Origin: an uncultured Hyphomicrobium sp.
GTDB lineage: Bacteria; Pseudomonadota; Alphaproteobacteria; Rhizobiales; Hyphomicrobiaceae
DNA length: 64,000 nucleotides
NCBI GenBank assembly: GCA_934555825.1
Contig: CAKTFJ010000002.1
Span: 248,001-312,000, forward strand
Direction: 5' to 3'
The translations under genes were made by a program, and so were the position numbers. The number at the start of each line of letters is the position of its first letter. Position 1 is the first letter of the stretch. The notes beneath the pieces are model-generated. The model did not search any database, had not been told where the DNA came from, and saw nothing but the letters and a program-made list of their open reading frames with translations. This document shows, one piece after another, positions 43,258 through 51,462 of this stretch.

Positions 43258-44049
43258 ATGTCTGTCACCGACGACGCCTTTTTGGGGGGACGGCTTAATA
43301 TTCTGCAGCCGCGCCAAGGCTATCGCGCCGGGCTCGATGCGGTGATGCTGGCTGCGGCCGTCGAGGGGCGAGGTGCACCATTTCGTGTTCTCGATGCAGG
43401 GGCCGGTGTCGGCACGGCGGGACTTTGTGTCGCGTGGCGGTGTCCTGAGGCGCGCGTGGTGCTCGTCGAGCGGGAGGCTGCGCTCGTTCGGCTCGCGGAG
43501 GAGAATATCGCGCGAAATGGGTTTGGGGATCGCGTTTTGGTTGTCGAGGCGGATGTGACGAATTTCACCGCTGCCCAGCTTGAGCGGTGCGGTCTTGCCG
43601 AGGGCAGTTTCGATCATGTGATCGCCAATCCGCCCTATCATGTGGAAGGCGCGGGTACGGCGGCACGTGACGATCTCAAGGCGGCGGCCCATGCCATGCC
43701 GGGCGCTCAGCTTGACGATTGGTGGCGCTTTCTCGCGCGGATGGCGAAACCCGCAGGCAATGCGCTCATGGTCCACAAGGCGTCTGCATTGCCTGATATG
43801 ATCGAGGCTGCGAAGCGCCGCTTCGGCGGGCTTGTTGCCACGCCTCTTTTCTCACGCGAGGGAGAGCCGGCTCATCGTATTCTTCTCGGCGGGGTCAAAG
43901 GATCGCGGGCCGAATTCCGGCTCGACTCCGGTTTCGCGGTGCACGACGCGGAGGGGGCCTTCACACCCGGTGCGCAGGCCGTGCTTCGGCTTGGCCGCGC
44001 GCTTCGGGTAGCTTATGGGACACTTAACGAGGCCGATGCGGCGTCCTAA
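43258..44049 (+). CDS. TrmN6-like tRNA/nucleic-acid methyltransferase
   Basis: A 263-residue class I methyltransferase of the COG4123 group. It starts with the family's LGGRLNILQPRQGYRAGLDA, has the SAM loop VLDAGAGVGTAGLCVA and the catalytic ANPPYHVEG (NPPY, an adenine-N6 type). The best known member, TrmN6 of E. coli, methylates A37 of tRNA-Val. The position next to polyprenyl synthase and the S49 peptidase is a common alphaproteobacterial order. A 49-base gap separates it from the S49 gene. Confidence 0.87.
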   Translation: MSVTDDAFLGGRLNILQPRQGYRAGLDAVMLAAAVEGRGAPFRVLDAGAGVGTAGLCVAWRCPEARVVLVEREAALVRLAEENIARNGFGDRVLVVEADVTNFTAAQLERCGLAEGSFDHVIANPPYHVEGAGTAARDDLKAAAHAMPGAQLDDWWRFLARMAKPAGNALMVHKASALPDMIEAAKRRFGGLVATPLFSREGEPAHRILLGGVKGSRAEFRLDSGFAVHDAEGAFTPGAQAVLRLGRALRVAYGTLNEADAAS

Positions 44050-44098
44050 ATGGGTTGCGCGGTCTATCCAAAAAAACGACCGATGAAAGGACGCAAGA

Positions 44099-44938
44099 AT
44101 GGGGTTGTTCAACCGCGGCGTCGTGGTTCCCGTGCTCAGGTTCTCCGGCGCCATCGGTATGGCGGCGCCGCTCAGGCCGGGGCTGTCCATTGCGTCGCTC
44201 GGCGGTGCGATCGATACGGCGTTCGCCATGTCGCGCGGGCCCTCGGTTGCGGTCGTCATCAATTCTCCCGGCGGAAGCCCCGTGCAATCGAGCCTTCTGT
44301 TCCGCCGCCTGCGCCAGCTCGCGGACGAGAAGGGCAAGAAGATCTATGTGTTTTGCGAGGATGTGGCTGCGTCGGGTGGCTATTATCTCGCGGTCGCGGG
44401 CGATGAGATCTATGCGGATGCGTCCTCCATCGTTGGGTCCATCGGCGTCATCTCGGCGAGCTTCGGGCTCGACCGTGCAATAGAGAAACTCGGTATCTCG
44501 CGGCGCGTCTATACGGCGGGTGGCAACAAGGGGGCGCTCGATCCGTTCCAGCCTGAGAACCCCCAGGACATCGCACGGTTGATGGCCATCCAGCGGAGCG
44601 TCCACGACGTTTTCATCGGCGTGGTGAAGGATCGCAGGCTCGGGCGGCTGAAAGGGCCGGACGGGGAACTGTTCTCGGGCGCGTTCTGGTCGGCGCCGGA
44701 TGCCTTGGAGCTTGGCCTCATCGACGGTATCTCGGACGTGCGGACGAAGATGAGGGAGGTCCACGGAGAGGACGTGCGGCTTCGCGTGGTGCCGGTCGAG
44801 CGGAGCTGGCTCTCCGGCCGTTTCCGCAAACTGCCGTCGGTGTTGGGGCTAGGGGGCGACAGCCAGGGCCTTGCTTTGGCCGACGATCTGGTGTCGGCTG
44901 TTGAAATCCGCGCGTTGTGGTCGCGGTTCGGTCTTTGA
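44099..44938 (+). CDS. sppA: S49-family (SppA-like) serine peptidase
   Basis: A 279-residue signal-peptide-peptidase-A-like enzyme. It has VVINSPGGSPVQSS, the nucleophile Ser in CEDVAASGGYYLAVAGD and the catalytic Lys in TAGGNKGALDPF, so both members of the Ser/Lys dyad are visible. There is no long membrane anchor at the N-terminus (only VVVPVLRFSGAIGMAAP). It probably degrades remnant signal peptides or membrane fragments at the cytoplasmic membrane. GGACGCAAG precedes the ATG. A small membrane protein follows after ten bases. Confidence 0.87.
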   Translation: MGLFNRGVVVPVLRFSGAIGMAAPLRPGLSIASLGGAIDTAFAMSRGPSVAVVINSPGGSPVQSSLLFRRLRQLADEKGKKIYVFCEDVAASGGYYLAVAGDEIYADASSIVGSIGVISASFGLDRAIEKLGISRRVYTAGGNKGALDPFQPENPQDIARLMAIQRSVHDVFIGVVKDRRLGRLKGPDGELFSGAFWSAPDALELGLIDGISDVRTKMREVHGEDVRLRVVPVERSWLSGRFRKLPSVLGLGGDSQGLALADDLVSAVEIRALWSRFGL

Positions 44939-44948
44939 GGATCTTCCC

Positions 44949-45125
44949 ATGCCCCAGGTGATTGCTCTGGTGGTTATCGGTGCCGGTCTTTATGCCGGCT
45001 ACAAGTGGGTATCGCGGACGATCGCCAAGGGGCAGCGGCGCGATGAGCGTCGTGTGACGCCCAAGGATCTCGGGACACTCGAATACGATGCCAAGTCGGG
45101 CGTCTATCGTCCCCGCGGCAAGTAG
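44949..45125 (+). CDS. Small single-pass membrane protein downstream of the S49 peptidase
   Basis: A 58-residue protein with one N-terminal membrane helix (VIALVVIGAGLYAGYKWV), a basic patch (RTIAKGQRRDERR) and a short C-terminal tail (LGTLEYDAKSGVYRPRGK). GAGG overlaps the end of the S49 gene and stands eight bases before ATG 44949, so the two genes are translationally linked. I do not know its function; a membrane partner of the S49 peptidase is plausible. Confidence 0.65.
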   Translation: MPQVIALVVIGAGLYAGYKWVSRTIAKGQRRDERRVTPKDLGTLEYDAKSGVYRPRGK

Positions 45126-45205
45126 GCGGCTCATAAGGCCGGGCTGGGTGACAGGGGGGCGCGAATGCGTATAGTGCGCCGCTTACAGCTATTCGCGACG
45201 GCCTC

Positions 45206-46153
45206 ATGTCCAAATCCCAGACGGAATCACTCGACGCTTCCGGCCTCCCGCCGCTTCGGCCGAAGGAGAGCTTTCAGGATCTGATCCTCACGCTTCAGCG
45301 GTTCTGGGGTGCGCAGGGCTGCGTGGTGCTGCAGCCCTACGACATGGAAGTGGGTGCGGGCACGTTTCATCCGGCCACGACGCTACGCGCTCTGGGTCCC
45401 CGGCATTGGAACGCTTGCTACGTGCAGCCCTCGCGGCGGCCGAAGGATGGGCGCTACGGCGAGAACCCGAACCGGCTGCAGCACTACTACCAGTTCCAGG
45501 TAATCATGAAGCCGTCGCCGGAGAACATTCAGGAGCTTTATCTCAAGAGCCTGGATGCGATCGGCATCGATACGAAGCTCAACGACATCCGCTTCGTCGA
45601 GGACGACTGGGAGAGCCCGACGCTCGGCGCGTGGGGTCTCGGCTGGGAGGTATGGTGCAACGGCATGGAGGTGACGCAGTTCACCTACTTCCAGCAGGTT
45701 GGCGGTTTCGACTGCAATCCGGTGGCCGGTGAGATCACCTATGGCCTTGAGCGCCTCGCCATGTACGTTCAGGGCGTGGATCGCGTGTTCGACCTCAACT
45801 TCAACGGCCGGGACGACGACAAGAAACTGACGTATGGCGATATTTTCCTGCAGGCCGAGCGGGAGTATTCGCGTTTCAACTTCGAGCACGCCGATACGGC
45901 GCTTCTGCTTCAGCACTTCCGGGATGCCGAGAAAGAGTGCAAGGCGCTGATCGAAGCCGGCCGGAGCGAAGGGCAACACACGCTCGCGCTGCCTGCCTAT
46001 GACCAGTGCATAAAAGCCTCACACGTCTTCAATCTGCTCGACGCACGCGGTGTTATTTCGGTCACAGAGCGGCAAGGCTATATTCTCCGTGTGCGGGAAC
46101 TCGCCAAGGCGTGCTGCGCCGCGTGGCTTGAGACTGAAGGAGGCCGTTCGTGA
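45206..46153 (+). CDS. glyQ: Glycyl-tRNA synthetase alpha subunit
   Basis: A 315-residue class II aminoacyl-tRNA synthetase subunit. It has [20 protein letters not shown], the active-site segment [36 protein letters not shown] and [20 protein letters not shown]. With GlyS it forms the alpha2beta2 enzyme that charges tRNA-Gly. Its stop codon overlaps the GTG start of a small membrane protein (GTGA), so these genes form an operon ending with glyS. Confidence 0.97.
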   Translation: MSKSQTESLDASGLPPLRPKESFQDLILTLQRFWGAQGCVVLQPYDMEVGAGTFHPATTLRALGPRHWNACYVQPSRRPKDGRYGENPNRLQHYYQFQVIMKPSPENIQELYLKSLDAIGIDTKLNDIRFVEDDWESPTLGAWGLGWEVWCNGMEVTQFTYFQQVGGFDCNPVAGEITYGLERLAMYVQGVDRVFDLNFNGRDDDKKLTYGDIFLQAEREYSRFNFEHADTALLLQHFRDAEKECKALIEAGRSEGQHTLALPAYDQCIKASHVFNLLDARGVISVTERQGYILRVRELAKACCAAWLETEGGRS

Positions 46154-46509
46154 CCGACACTCAACTTGGCTTGATCGTAACCGCCGTTCCGGCACTCATT
46201 ATCGGCCTGATCCTGCTCGGCCGTTATAAGCCGGTGCTGTGGATGTACATCGGCGCCTTCGCTATCGGCCTCGGCTATCTCACCGTGCAGGGCACGATGG
46301 AGCGCGTTGGCCAGGAGACGCGCGCGTATCTTCCGGCCGAGAAGGCTGCGGAGCCGCTCGTCGCGCCCGTGCCTGCTCCGGCCGTTGCCCCGGCGCCTGT
46401 GGCAGTGCCGGAGCCTGATCCTGCGCCGGAGCCCGAGGCGGTCCCTGCGCCGACGCCCGCCACGCCGCCTGCAACGCCGGCTCCGGAGCCGCAGCCCGCG
46501 ACGCCCTAA
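46150..46509 (+). CDS. Small membrane protein with a Pro/Ala/Val-rich tail, between glyQ and glyS
   Basis: A 119-residue protein starting at GTG 46150, inside the end of glyQ. Two hydrophobic segments ([35 protein letters not shown]) precede a ~60-residue tail of Pro, Ala, Val and Glu (for example [20 protein letters not shown]). The tail may cross part of the envelope or be a flexible linker. I do not recognise a family. Its location inside the glycyl-tRNA synthetase operon implies coexpression but not necessarily a related function. Confidence 0.7.
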   Translation: MTDTQLGLIVTAVPALIIGLILLGRYKPVLWMYIGAFAIGLGYLTVQGTMERVGQETRAYLPAEKAAEPLVAPVPAPAVAPAPVAVPEPDPAPEPEAVPAPTPATPPATPAPEPQPATP

Positions 46510-46658
46510 GGGCTTGTTCAGGTTGATCGGATCGCGTTTTCTGGCCGAGGGTCCGCTTCCTGCGTGCCCTCGGCTTTCGTTGGCACAGAGGCGGTTGCCC
46601 GAGTGGGGCTGGCCCCGTATGTCTTGCCACGCACGACCATTTCGAAAGGCCCACGCCT

Positions 46659-48941
46659 ATGGCTGAACTCCTGCTCGAGCTTTTTTCCGAGGAAATCCCT
46701 GCGCGCATGCAGCAGCGCGCCGCGGAGGACCTCAGGCGGCTCGTGTCCGAGGGGCTCAAGGCGGCCGGGCTCGCTGTCGGGGATGCCCACGCGTTCGCCA
46801 CGCCGCGCCGTCTCGCGCTCGTCATCGAGGATGTGCCTCAGCAGGCCCCCGACGTCAGCGAGGAGCGGAAGGGGCCGCGCGTGGGTGCGCCCGAAAAAGC
46901 GCTTGAGGGATTTCTGAAGGCGGCAGGCCTCGGCTCCATCGACGAGGCCGAGGTCGTCAAGGATGAGAAGAAGGGCGACTATTACGTCGCGCGGATCGAA
47001 AGGCCGGGCCGGGCTGCCGATGCGATTACGGCGGATGTCGTCGCTCAAGTGCTCGCGAAGTTTCCGTGGCCGAAATCCATGCGCTGGGGCTCAGGCACGT
47101 TCCAGTGGGTGCGGCCGCTCAAGTCCATTATCTGTCTGCTCGATGGCATGATCGTGCCGCTCGAAGCGGCGGGTCTTCTCGTGTCCAATACGACGCGCGG
47201 GCATCGTTTTCACGGCAACGAGACGTTCCAGGTTCTCGATTTCGAGGACTACGTGAACAAGCTTGCGGGTCATGCCGTGATGCTCAACGCGGAAGAACGC
47301 GCCGACGAGATTCGCGATCAGGCGGAGCAGCTCGCGCATGGAGCCGGTCTTGAACTCATTGCGGACGAGGCGCTGCTTCAGGAGAATGCGGGTCTCACCG
47401 AGTGGCCCGTGGCGCTGATGGGGAGCTTCGACGAAAGCTTTCTCAGCGTGCCGCCCGAGTGCCTCACGACGTCGATGAGAAATCATCAGAAGTGTTTCTC
47501 GCTGCGCGATCCGAACACGAAAGCGCTCGCGAGCCGCTTCATTCTGGTTTCGAACCTGACCGCGCCGGATGGCGGCGCCGAAATCATCGCGGGCAACGAG
47601 AAGGTGATCCGCGCGCGCCTGTCGGATGCGAAATTCTTCTGGGATCAGGATCTCAAGCATCCGCTCGACGAGATGGCGCTGGAACTTGAGGGCATCACCT
47701 TCCACGAGAAGCTTGGGTCGCAAAAGGCGCGCGTCGAGCGCGTGAAGGAGCTGGCTTTCCAGATCGCGGGCGCGGTGGATGCCGACCCGCAGGACGCGCG
47801 GCGTGCGGCCGAGATCGCGAAAGCTGATCTCGTCTCCGGCATGGTGGGCGAGTTTCCCGAGCTGCAGGGGCTGATGGGCCGCTACTACGCCGAGAAGGCC
47901 GGCGCGAAGCCAGAGATCGCGCGCGCCATTGAGCTACACTATAAGCCGAAGGGGCCGACGGATGTCGTACCGAAGGCCGAGAACGGTGACGCGGTGGCCA
48001 TTGCCGTTGCGCTCGCCGACAAGCTCGACACGCTCGTCGGGTTCTGGGCCATCGACGAGAAGCCGACGGGCTCGGGCGATCCGTATCAGTTGCGGCGTGC
48101 GGCGCTCGGTGTGATCCGCATTCTGGTCGAGAACGATCTGCGCGTGCCGTTGGTGCGGACGTTCGAGGCGGCCTATGAGCAACTCAAGTCGGCCGTCTCG
48201 ACGCGCGGAAACCTGTTTCTGTTTTCGAAAGTTGAGGGCGGCGAGACGCTCGGTGAGGCGATGCGCTCGACTTGGGCCGACATGGGCGACGATGCAGGGT
48301 GGAATCGCGTGTCCGTCTGGTCGGTCGAGACGCCGGACGTGTATCTCAAGAACAGGGAGAAGGAGATACCGGCTGAGGCGCTGGTGGGAACCTACACGGT
48401 GCCATCGCTGCTCAACGCCGACCTCCTCTCCTTCTTCGCGGAGCGGCTCAAGGTCTACCTCAAGGACAAAGGTGCGCGGCACGACCTGATCGACGCGGTG
48501 TTCTCGCTCGGCGGGCAGGATGACATCGCCCTCATCGTGCGGCGCGTGGACGCGCTCTCCGAATTCCTTGCGAGCGACGACGGCGCGAATCTTCTGGCTG
48601 GCGTGAAGCGAGCTTCCAACATCCTTTCCATCGAGGAGAAAAAGGACAAGCAGAGCTACGCCGGTCCGTACGATCTCAAGATCCTCAAGGAGAACGAGGA
48701 GCTGGCGCTCGCCGCCGCCATCGAGAGCGTGAAGCAGGACACCGTTGCCGCCCTCAACGTCGAGAACTTCAAGGGCGCTATGAACGCGCTTGCGGAATTG
48801 CGCGCGCCGGTCGATGCGTTCTTCGACAAGGTTACGGTTAACGATGCCGATCCCGCACTGCGGGAGAACCGGTTGCGGCTGCTCTCGGAGATTCGTGCGG
48901 CAACGCTCACCGTTGCGGACTTCTCGAAAATTTCGGGTTGA
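46659..48941 (+). CDS. glyS: Glycyl-tRNA synthetase beta subunit
   Basis: A 760-residue protein, somewhat longer than the ~690 residues usual for GlyS. It starts MAELLLELFSEEIPARMQQR and has GPRVGAPEKALEGFLKAAGL, KWPKSMRW-like FPWPKSMRWGSG, MRNHQKCFSL and the C-terminal anticodon-binding portion FFDKVTVNDADPALRENRLR. Some extra length lies in the region 560-640. It supplies tRNA recognition and editing-like domains to GlyQ. The start ATG 46659 is preceded by AAAGGCCCAC, a weak binding site, 149 bases after the small membrane gene. Confidence 0.96.
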   Translation: MAELLLELFSEEIPARMQQRAAEDLRRLVSEGLKAAGLAVGDAHAFATPRRLALVIEDVPQQAPDVSEERKGPRVGAPEKALEGFLKAAGLGSIDEAEVVKDEKKGDYYVARIERPGRAADAITADVVAQVLAKFPWPKSMRWGSGTFQWVRPLKSIICLLDGMIVPLEAAGLLVSNTTRGHRFHGNETFQVLDFEDYVNKLAGHAVMLNAEERADEIRDQAEQLAHGAGLELIADEALLQENAGLTEWPVALMGSFDESFLSVPPECLTTSMRNHQKCFSLRDPNTKALASRFILVSNLTAPDGGAEIIAGNEKVIRARLSDAKFFWDQDLKHPLDEMALELEGITFHEKLGSQKARVERVKELAFQIAGAVDADPQDARRAAEIAKADLVSGMVGEFPELQGLMGRYYAEKAGAKPEIARAIELHYKPKGPTDVVPKAENGDAVAIAVALADKLDTLVGFWAIDEKPTGSGDPYQLRRAALGVIRILVENDLRVPLVRTFEAAYEQLKSAVSTRGNLFLFSKVEGGETLGEAMRSTWADMGDDAGWNRVSVWSVETPDVYLKNREKEIPAEALVGTYTVPSLLNADLLSFFAERLKVYLKDKGARHDLIDAVFSLGGQDDIALIVRRVDALSEFLASDDGANLLAGVKRASNILSIEEKKDKQSYAGPYDLKILKENEELALAAAIESVKQDTVAALNVENFKGAMNALAELRAPVDAFFDKVTVNDADPALRENRLRLLSEIRAATLTVADFSKISG

Positions 48942-48970
48942 ACATGCTGCCGCTAGGTTAAGTAATTCCA

Positions 48971-49016
48971 CGTACATTCAAACCCGTGCGATTCGCGTAC
49001 CATTCAGGCTTGTGCG
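48971..49016 (+). repeat. Imperfect tandem direct repeat upstream of a small gene
   Basis: CGTACATTCAAACCCGTGCG (48971-48990) and CGTACCATTCAGGCTTGTGCG's first 20 bases from 48996 are two imperfect copies 25 bases apart. Shared parts are CGTAC, CATTCA and GTGCG. They stand 25-70 bases before the 64-residue protein's ATG, where an operator could lie. A chance or decayed duplication is possible. Confidence 0.45.
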
Positions 49017-49040
49017 CTCCTCGTTCTCAAGGGGTCTGGA

Positions 49041-49235
49041 ATGGAAACGGCCACGCTGCAAAACAGGTTCAGCCTGACCAAAGACGGCAAGTACTACGAC
49101 GCCACGTTCAGCGTCGAAGGCGATACCGTGTCTGTGCTGTACTGGGCGCGTCAGGGCGTCGTTCGGCTGATCGGGAAGGCCGAAGGCTCTGCGCCTGAGC
49201 AGACTGCGCGTAAACTTCTGCGTCAGCTTATCTGA
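49041..49235 (+). CDS. Small protein, function unknown
   Basis: A 64-residue soluble protein. It has two beta-like strands (YYDATFSVEGDTVSVLYWAR; GVVRLIGKAE) and a C-terminal helix (PEQTARKLLRQLI). AAGGGG stands seven bases before ATG 49041, and a hairpin follows its stop. Codon use resembles that of its neighbours. I do not recognise a family. Confidence 0.6.
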   Translation: METATLQNRFSLTKDGKYYDATFSVEGDTVSVLYWARQGVVRLIGKAEGSAPEQTARKLLRQLI

Positions 49236-49246
49236 CCGAAAGCTTC

Positions 49247-49271
49247 GGGCGGCGTCATCGCCGCCTTCTTT
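49247..49271 (+). terminator. Probable intrinsic terminator
   Basis: A 7-base-pair stem (49248-49254 with 49259-49265) around TCAT, followed by TTCTTT. It is 12 bases after the stop of the small gene. The T-tract is short, so termination may be partial. Confidence 0.55.
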
Positions 49272-49357
49272 CCACTGCGCAACGAGACGGCTTCATAAAA
49301 TCAAAAGTGTTGAGGCTGGGGGATTGGTCCCCCGGCCCGCGCGGTCATGCTGTGCCG

Positions 49358-51268
49358 TCATGCGCTCGCGGTTTGCTCTTCGGCGTCTTCGTAGGCGGCA
49401 GTGGCGGCGAGCCAGGCGTCTTCAGCTTCCGCGAGAAGCTTTGCGGTCTGACCGCGTTCGAACGTGACTTGGGTTGCTTTCGCGTTGTCGGCGTAGAGGT
49501 CGGGAGATGCCAACTTTTCGTCCAGCTTGGCGAGTTCGGCTGTGAGGCGCTCGACGGCTTTCTCGGCAGTCTGCATGGCCTTCTTCAACGGTGCGAGTTC
49601 TGCGCGGCGGTCGGCTGCGGCTTTGCGCAGTTCGGCGCGGTTGGTGCGCTGATCGGCGGCGGATGCATCGCCCGAAGCCGCGGGCCGATCGTTTTTCGGG
49701 CTGCGGGCCTGAAGCAGCTCCGTGCGATAGCTTTCCATGTCGCCGTCGTAAGCGCGCACCGTGCCGTTTGCGACAAGCCACAGGCGGTCGGCGGTGGCTT
49801 CGACCAGATGGCGATCGTGGCTGATCAGGATGACGGCGCCTTCGTATTCGGCCAGCGCATGGATGAGGGCTTCGCGGCTGTCTACATCGAGGTGGTTGGT
49901 CGGCTCATCGAGGATGAGCAGATGCGGCGCATGGAAGGCCGTGATCGCAAGCAGCAAGCGCGCTTTCTCGCCGCCCGAGAGGTTGGCGCATTTGGTGTCG
50001 GCTTTGTCGGCACCGAAGCCGAACGTGCCGAGCTTGGCACGGCGCTGGGCCTCCGTCGCTTCGGGCATCAGCTTCACGACGTAGTCGAAGGGTGTTGCTT
50101 GGGCGTTGAGCTCGTCGAGCTGATGCTGGGCGAAGAAGCCGACCGTTACGCGGCCCGCGCCGAACACGTCGCCCGAGAGCGCCGAGAGCTTTCCCGCGAG
50201 GAGCTTGGCGAACGTGGATTTGCCGTTCCCGTTGGCGCCGAGCAGCGCGATGCGGTCGTCCTGGTCGATGCGCAGATCGAGGCCGGTCAGGATCGGCTTT
50301 TCGGGTTCATAACCGGCCGACGCTTTCTCGATGCGCAGCAGCGGGCTCGCGAGCGGCTTTTCCGGGCTCGGCAGAAGGAAAGGCGCGACGCGGTCTTCGA
50401 CCTGTGAGGCGATGGGCTGCATTTTGGCAAGTGCCTTGATGCGGCTTTGTGCCTGGCGCGCCTTGGTGGCTTTGGCGCGGAAGCGGTCGATGAAGGCCTG
50501 GATGCGGCGGCGTTCGTCGTCCTGCTTTTTCTTGAGCTTGCCTTCGAGGCTCTGCTTCATGCGGCGCGTTTCCTCGAAGTCGTCGTAGCCGCCTGCGTAG
50601 AGCGTGAGCTTGCCGCGATCGAGATGGAGGATTGCGCCGGCCGCGCGATTCAAGAGGTCGCGGTCGTGGCTTACGATAAGCACAGTGTGCGGGTAGGCAC
50701 GCAGATAGCTTTCGAGCCATAGCGTGCCTTCGAGATCGAGGTAGTTCGTGGGCTCGTCGAGCAGGAGCAAGTCGGGTTCGAGGAACAGGACGGCCGCGAG
50801 CGCGACGCGCATGCGCCATCCGCCCGAGAAGTCGCTGCAGGCGCGCCGCTGGGCTGTGTCGTCGAAGCCGAGGCCGGCGAGAATGGCCGCCGCGCGGGCA
50901 GGTGCGGCGTGCGCGCCCATGTCGGCGAGGCGGACGTGGATCTCGGCGATGCGGTTCGGATCGGTGGCGGTTTCAGCTTCGCGCAGGAGGCTTGCGCGTT
51001 CGGTGTTGGTTGAAAGGACCCAGTCGATCAGGCTTTCCGCGCCGCCTGGGGCTTCCTGGGCGACGTAGCCGATGCGCGCGCCCTTGGGCAGGGTCATGTC
51101 GCCCATGTCAGGATGAAGCTCGCCCGCGATGAGCTTCAACAGAGTCGACTTGCCCGCGCCGTTGCGCCCGACGAGGCCAACCTTGTGGCCTGTTGGGATC
51201 GCAGCGGTCGCGTCTTCGAGGATCGGCTTGCCCTCGATGCGGTAGGTGATGTCGTTGATGTGAAGCAT
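49358..51268 (-). CDS. ABC-F family ATPase (Uup/YheS-like)
   Basis: A 636-residue protein with two nucleotide-binding domains and no membrane part. The first has GLVGRNGAGKSTLL, FSGGWRMRVALAAVLF and LLLDEPTNYLDLEG; the second has ALLGANGNGKSTFAKLLAG, LSGGEKARLLLA and LILDEPTNHLDVDS. A charged linker lies between them (about 235-300; KKKQDDERRRIQAFIDRF), and a coiled-coil C-terminus follows (about 540-630). ABC-F proteins act on ribosomes, relieving stalls or protecting against antibiotics. Which subtype this is cannot be told. Confidence 0.9.
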   Translation of the reverse strand: MLHINDITYRIEGKPILEDATAAIPTGHKVGLVGRNGAGKSTLLKLIAGELHPDMGDMTLPKGARIGYVAQEAPGGAESLIDWVLSTNTERASLLREAETATDPNRIAEIHVRLADMGAHAAPARAAAILAGLGFDDTAQRRACSDFSGGWRMRVALAAVLFLEPDLLLLDEPTNYLDLEGTLWLESYLRAYPHTVLIVSHDRDLLNRAAGAILHLDRGKLTLYAGGYDDFEETRRMKQSLEGKLKKKQDDERRRIQAFIDRFRAKATKARQAQSRIKALAKMQPIASQVEDRVAPFLLPSPEKPLASPLLRIEKASAGYEPEKPILTGLDLRIDQDDRIALLGANGNGKSTFAKLLAGKLSALSGDVFGAGRVTVGFFAQHQLDELNAQATPFDYVVKLMPEATEAQRRAKLGTFGFGADKADTKCANLSGGEKARLLLAITAFHAPHLLILDEPTNHLDVDSREALIHALAEYEGAVILISHDRHLVEATADRLWLVANGTVRAYDGDMESYRTELLQARSPKNDRPAASGDASAADQRTNRAELRKAAADRRAELAPLKKAMQTAEKAVERLTAELAKLDEKLASPDLYADNAKATQVTFERGQTAKLLAEAEDAWLAATAAYEDAEEQTASA

Positions 51269-51329
51269 GGCTCCGAAGCCGAATAGCCGCTCAGAGTGCG
51301 CTTGTCACGCGGGCCGCGGAATTCGTGGG

Positions 51330-51446
51330 CCCTGGGTTCCGGCTCTGCGTTTCGCTGTGCTTCACTTTGGCCGGGATGACAGCCGAAGGATCGGTGCGCC
51401 GCCCGCGTCATCCCGGCCGAGCGCAGGCGGTAGCCGGGACCCAGGG
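51330..51446. repeat. Inverted pair of GTCATCCCGGCC-type palindromic repeats
   Basis: Two copies face each other: 51330-51380 reads CCCTGGGTTCCGG ... GGCCGGGATGAC, and 51407-51446 reads GTCATCCCGGCC ... CCGGGACCCAGGG. Each copy is imperfectly symmetric, and together they form a nested hairpin in the gap between the GYF gene and the ABC-F gene. The pattern resembles the interspersed palindromic elements common in the intergenic DNA of many Hyphomicrobiales. This is the only site I found in the window. Confidence 0.75.
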
Positions 51447-51462
51447 CTGCGATGCAAAAGGC

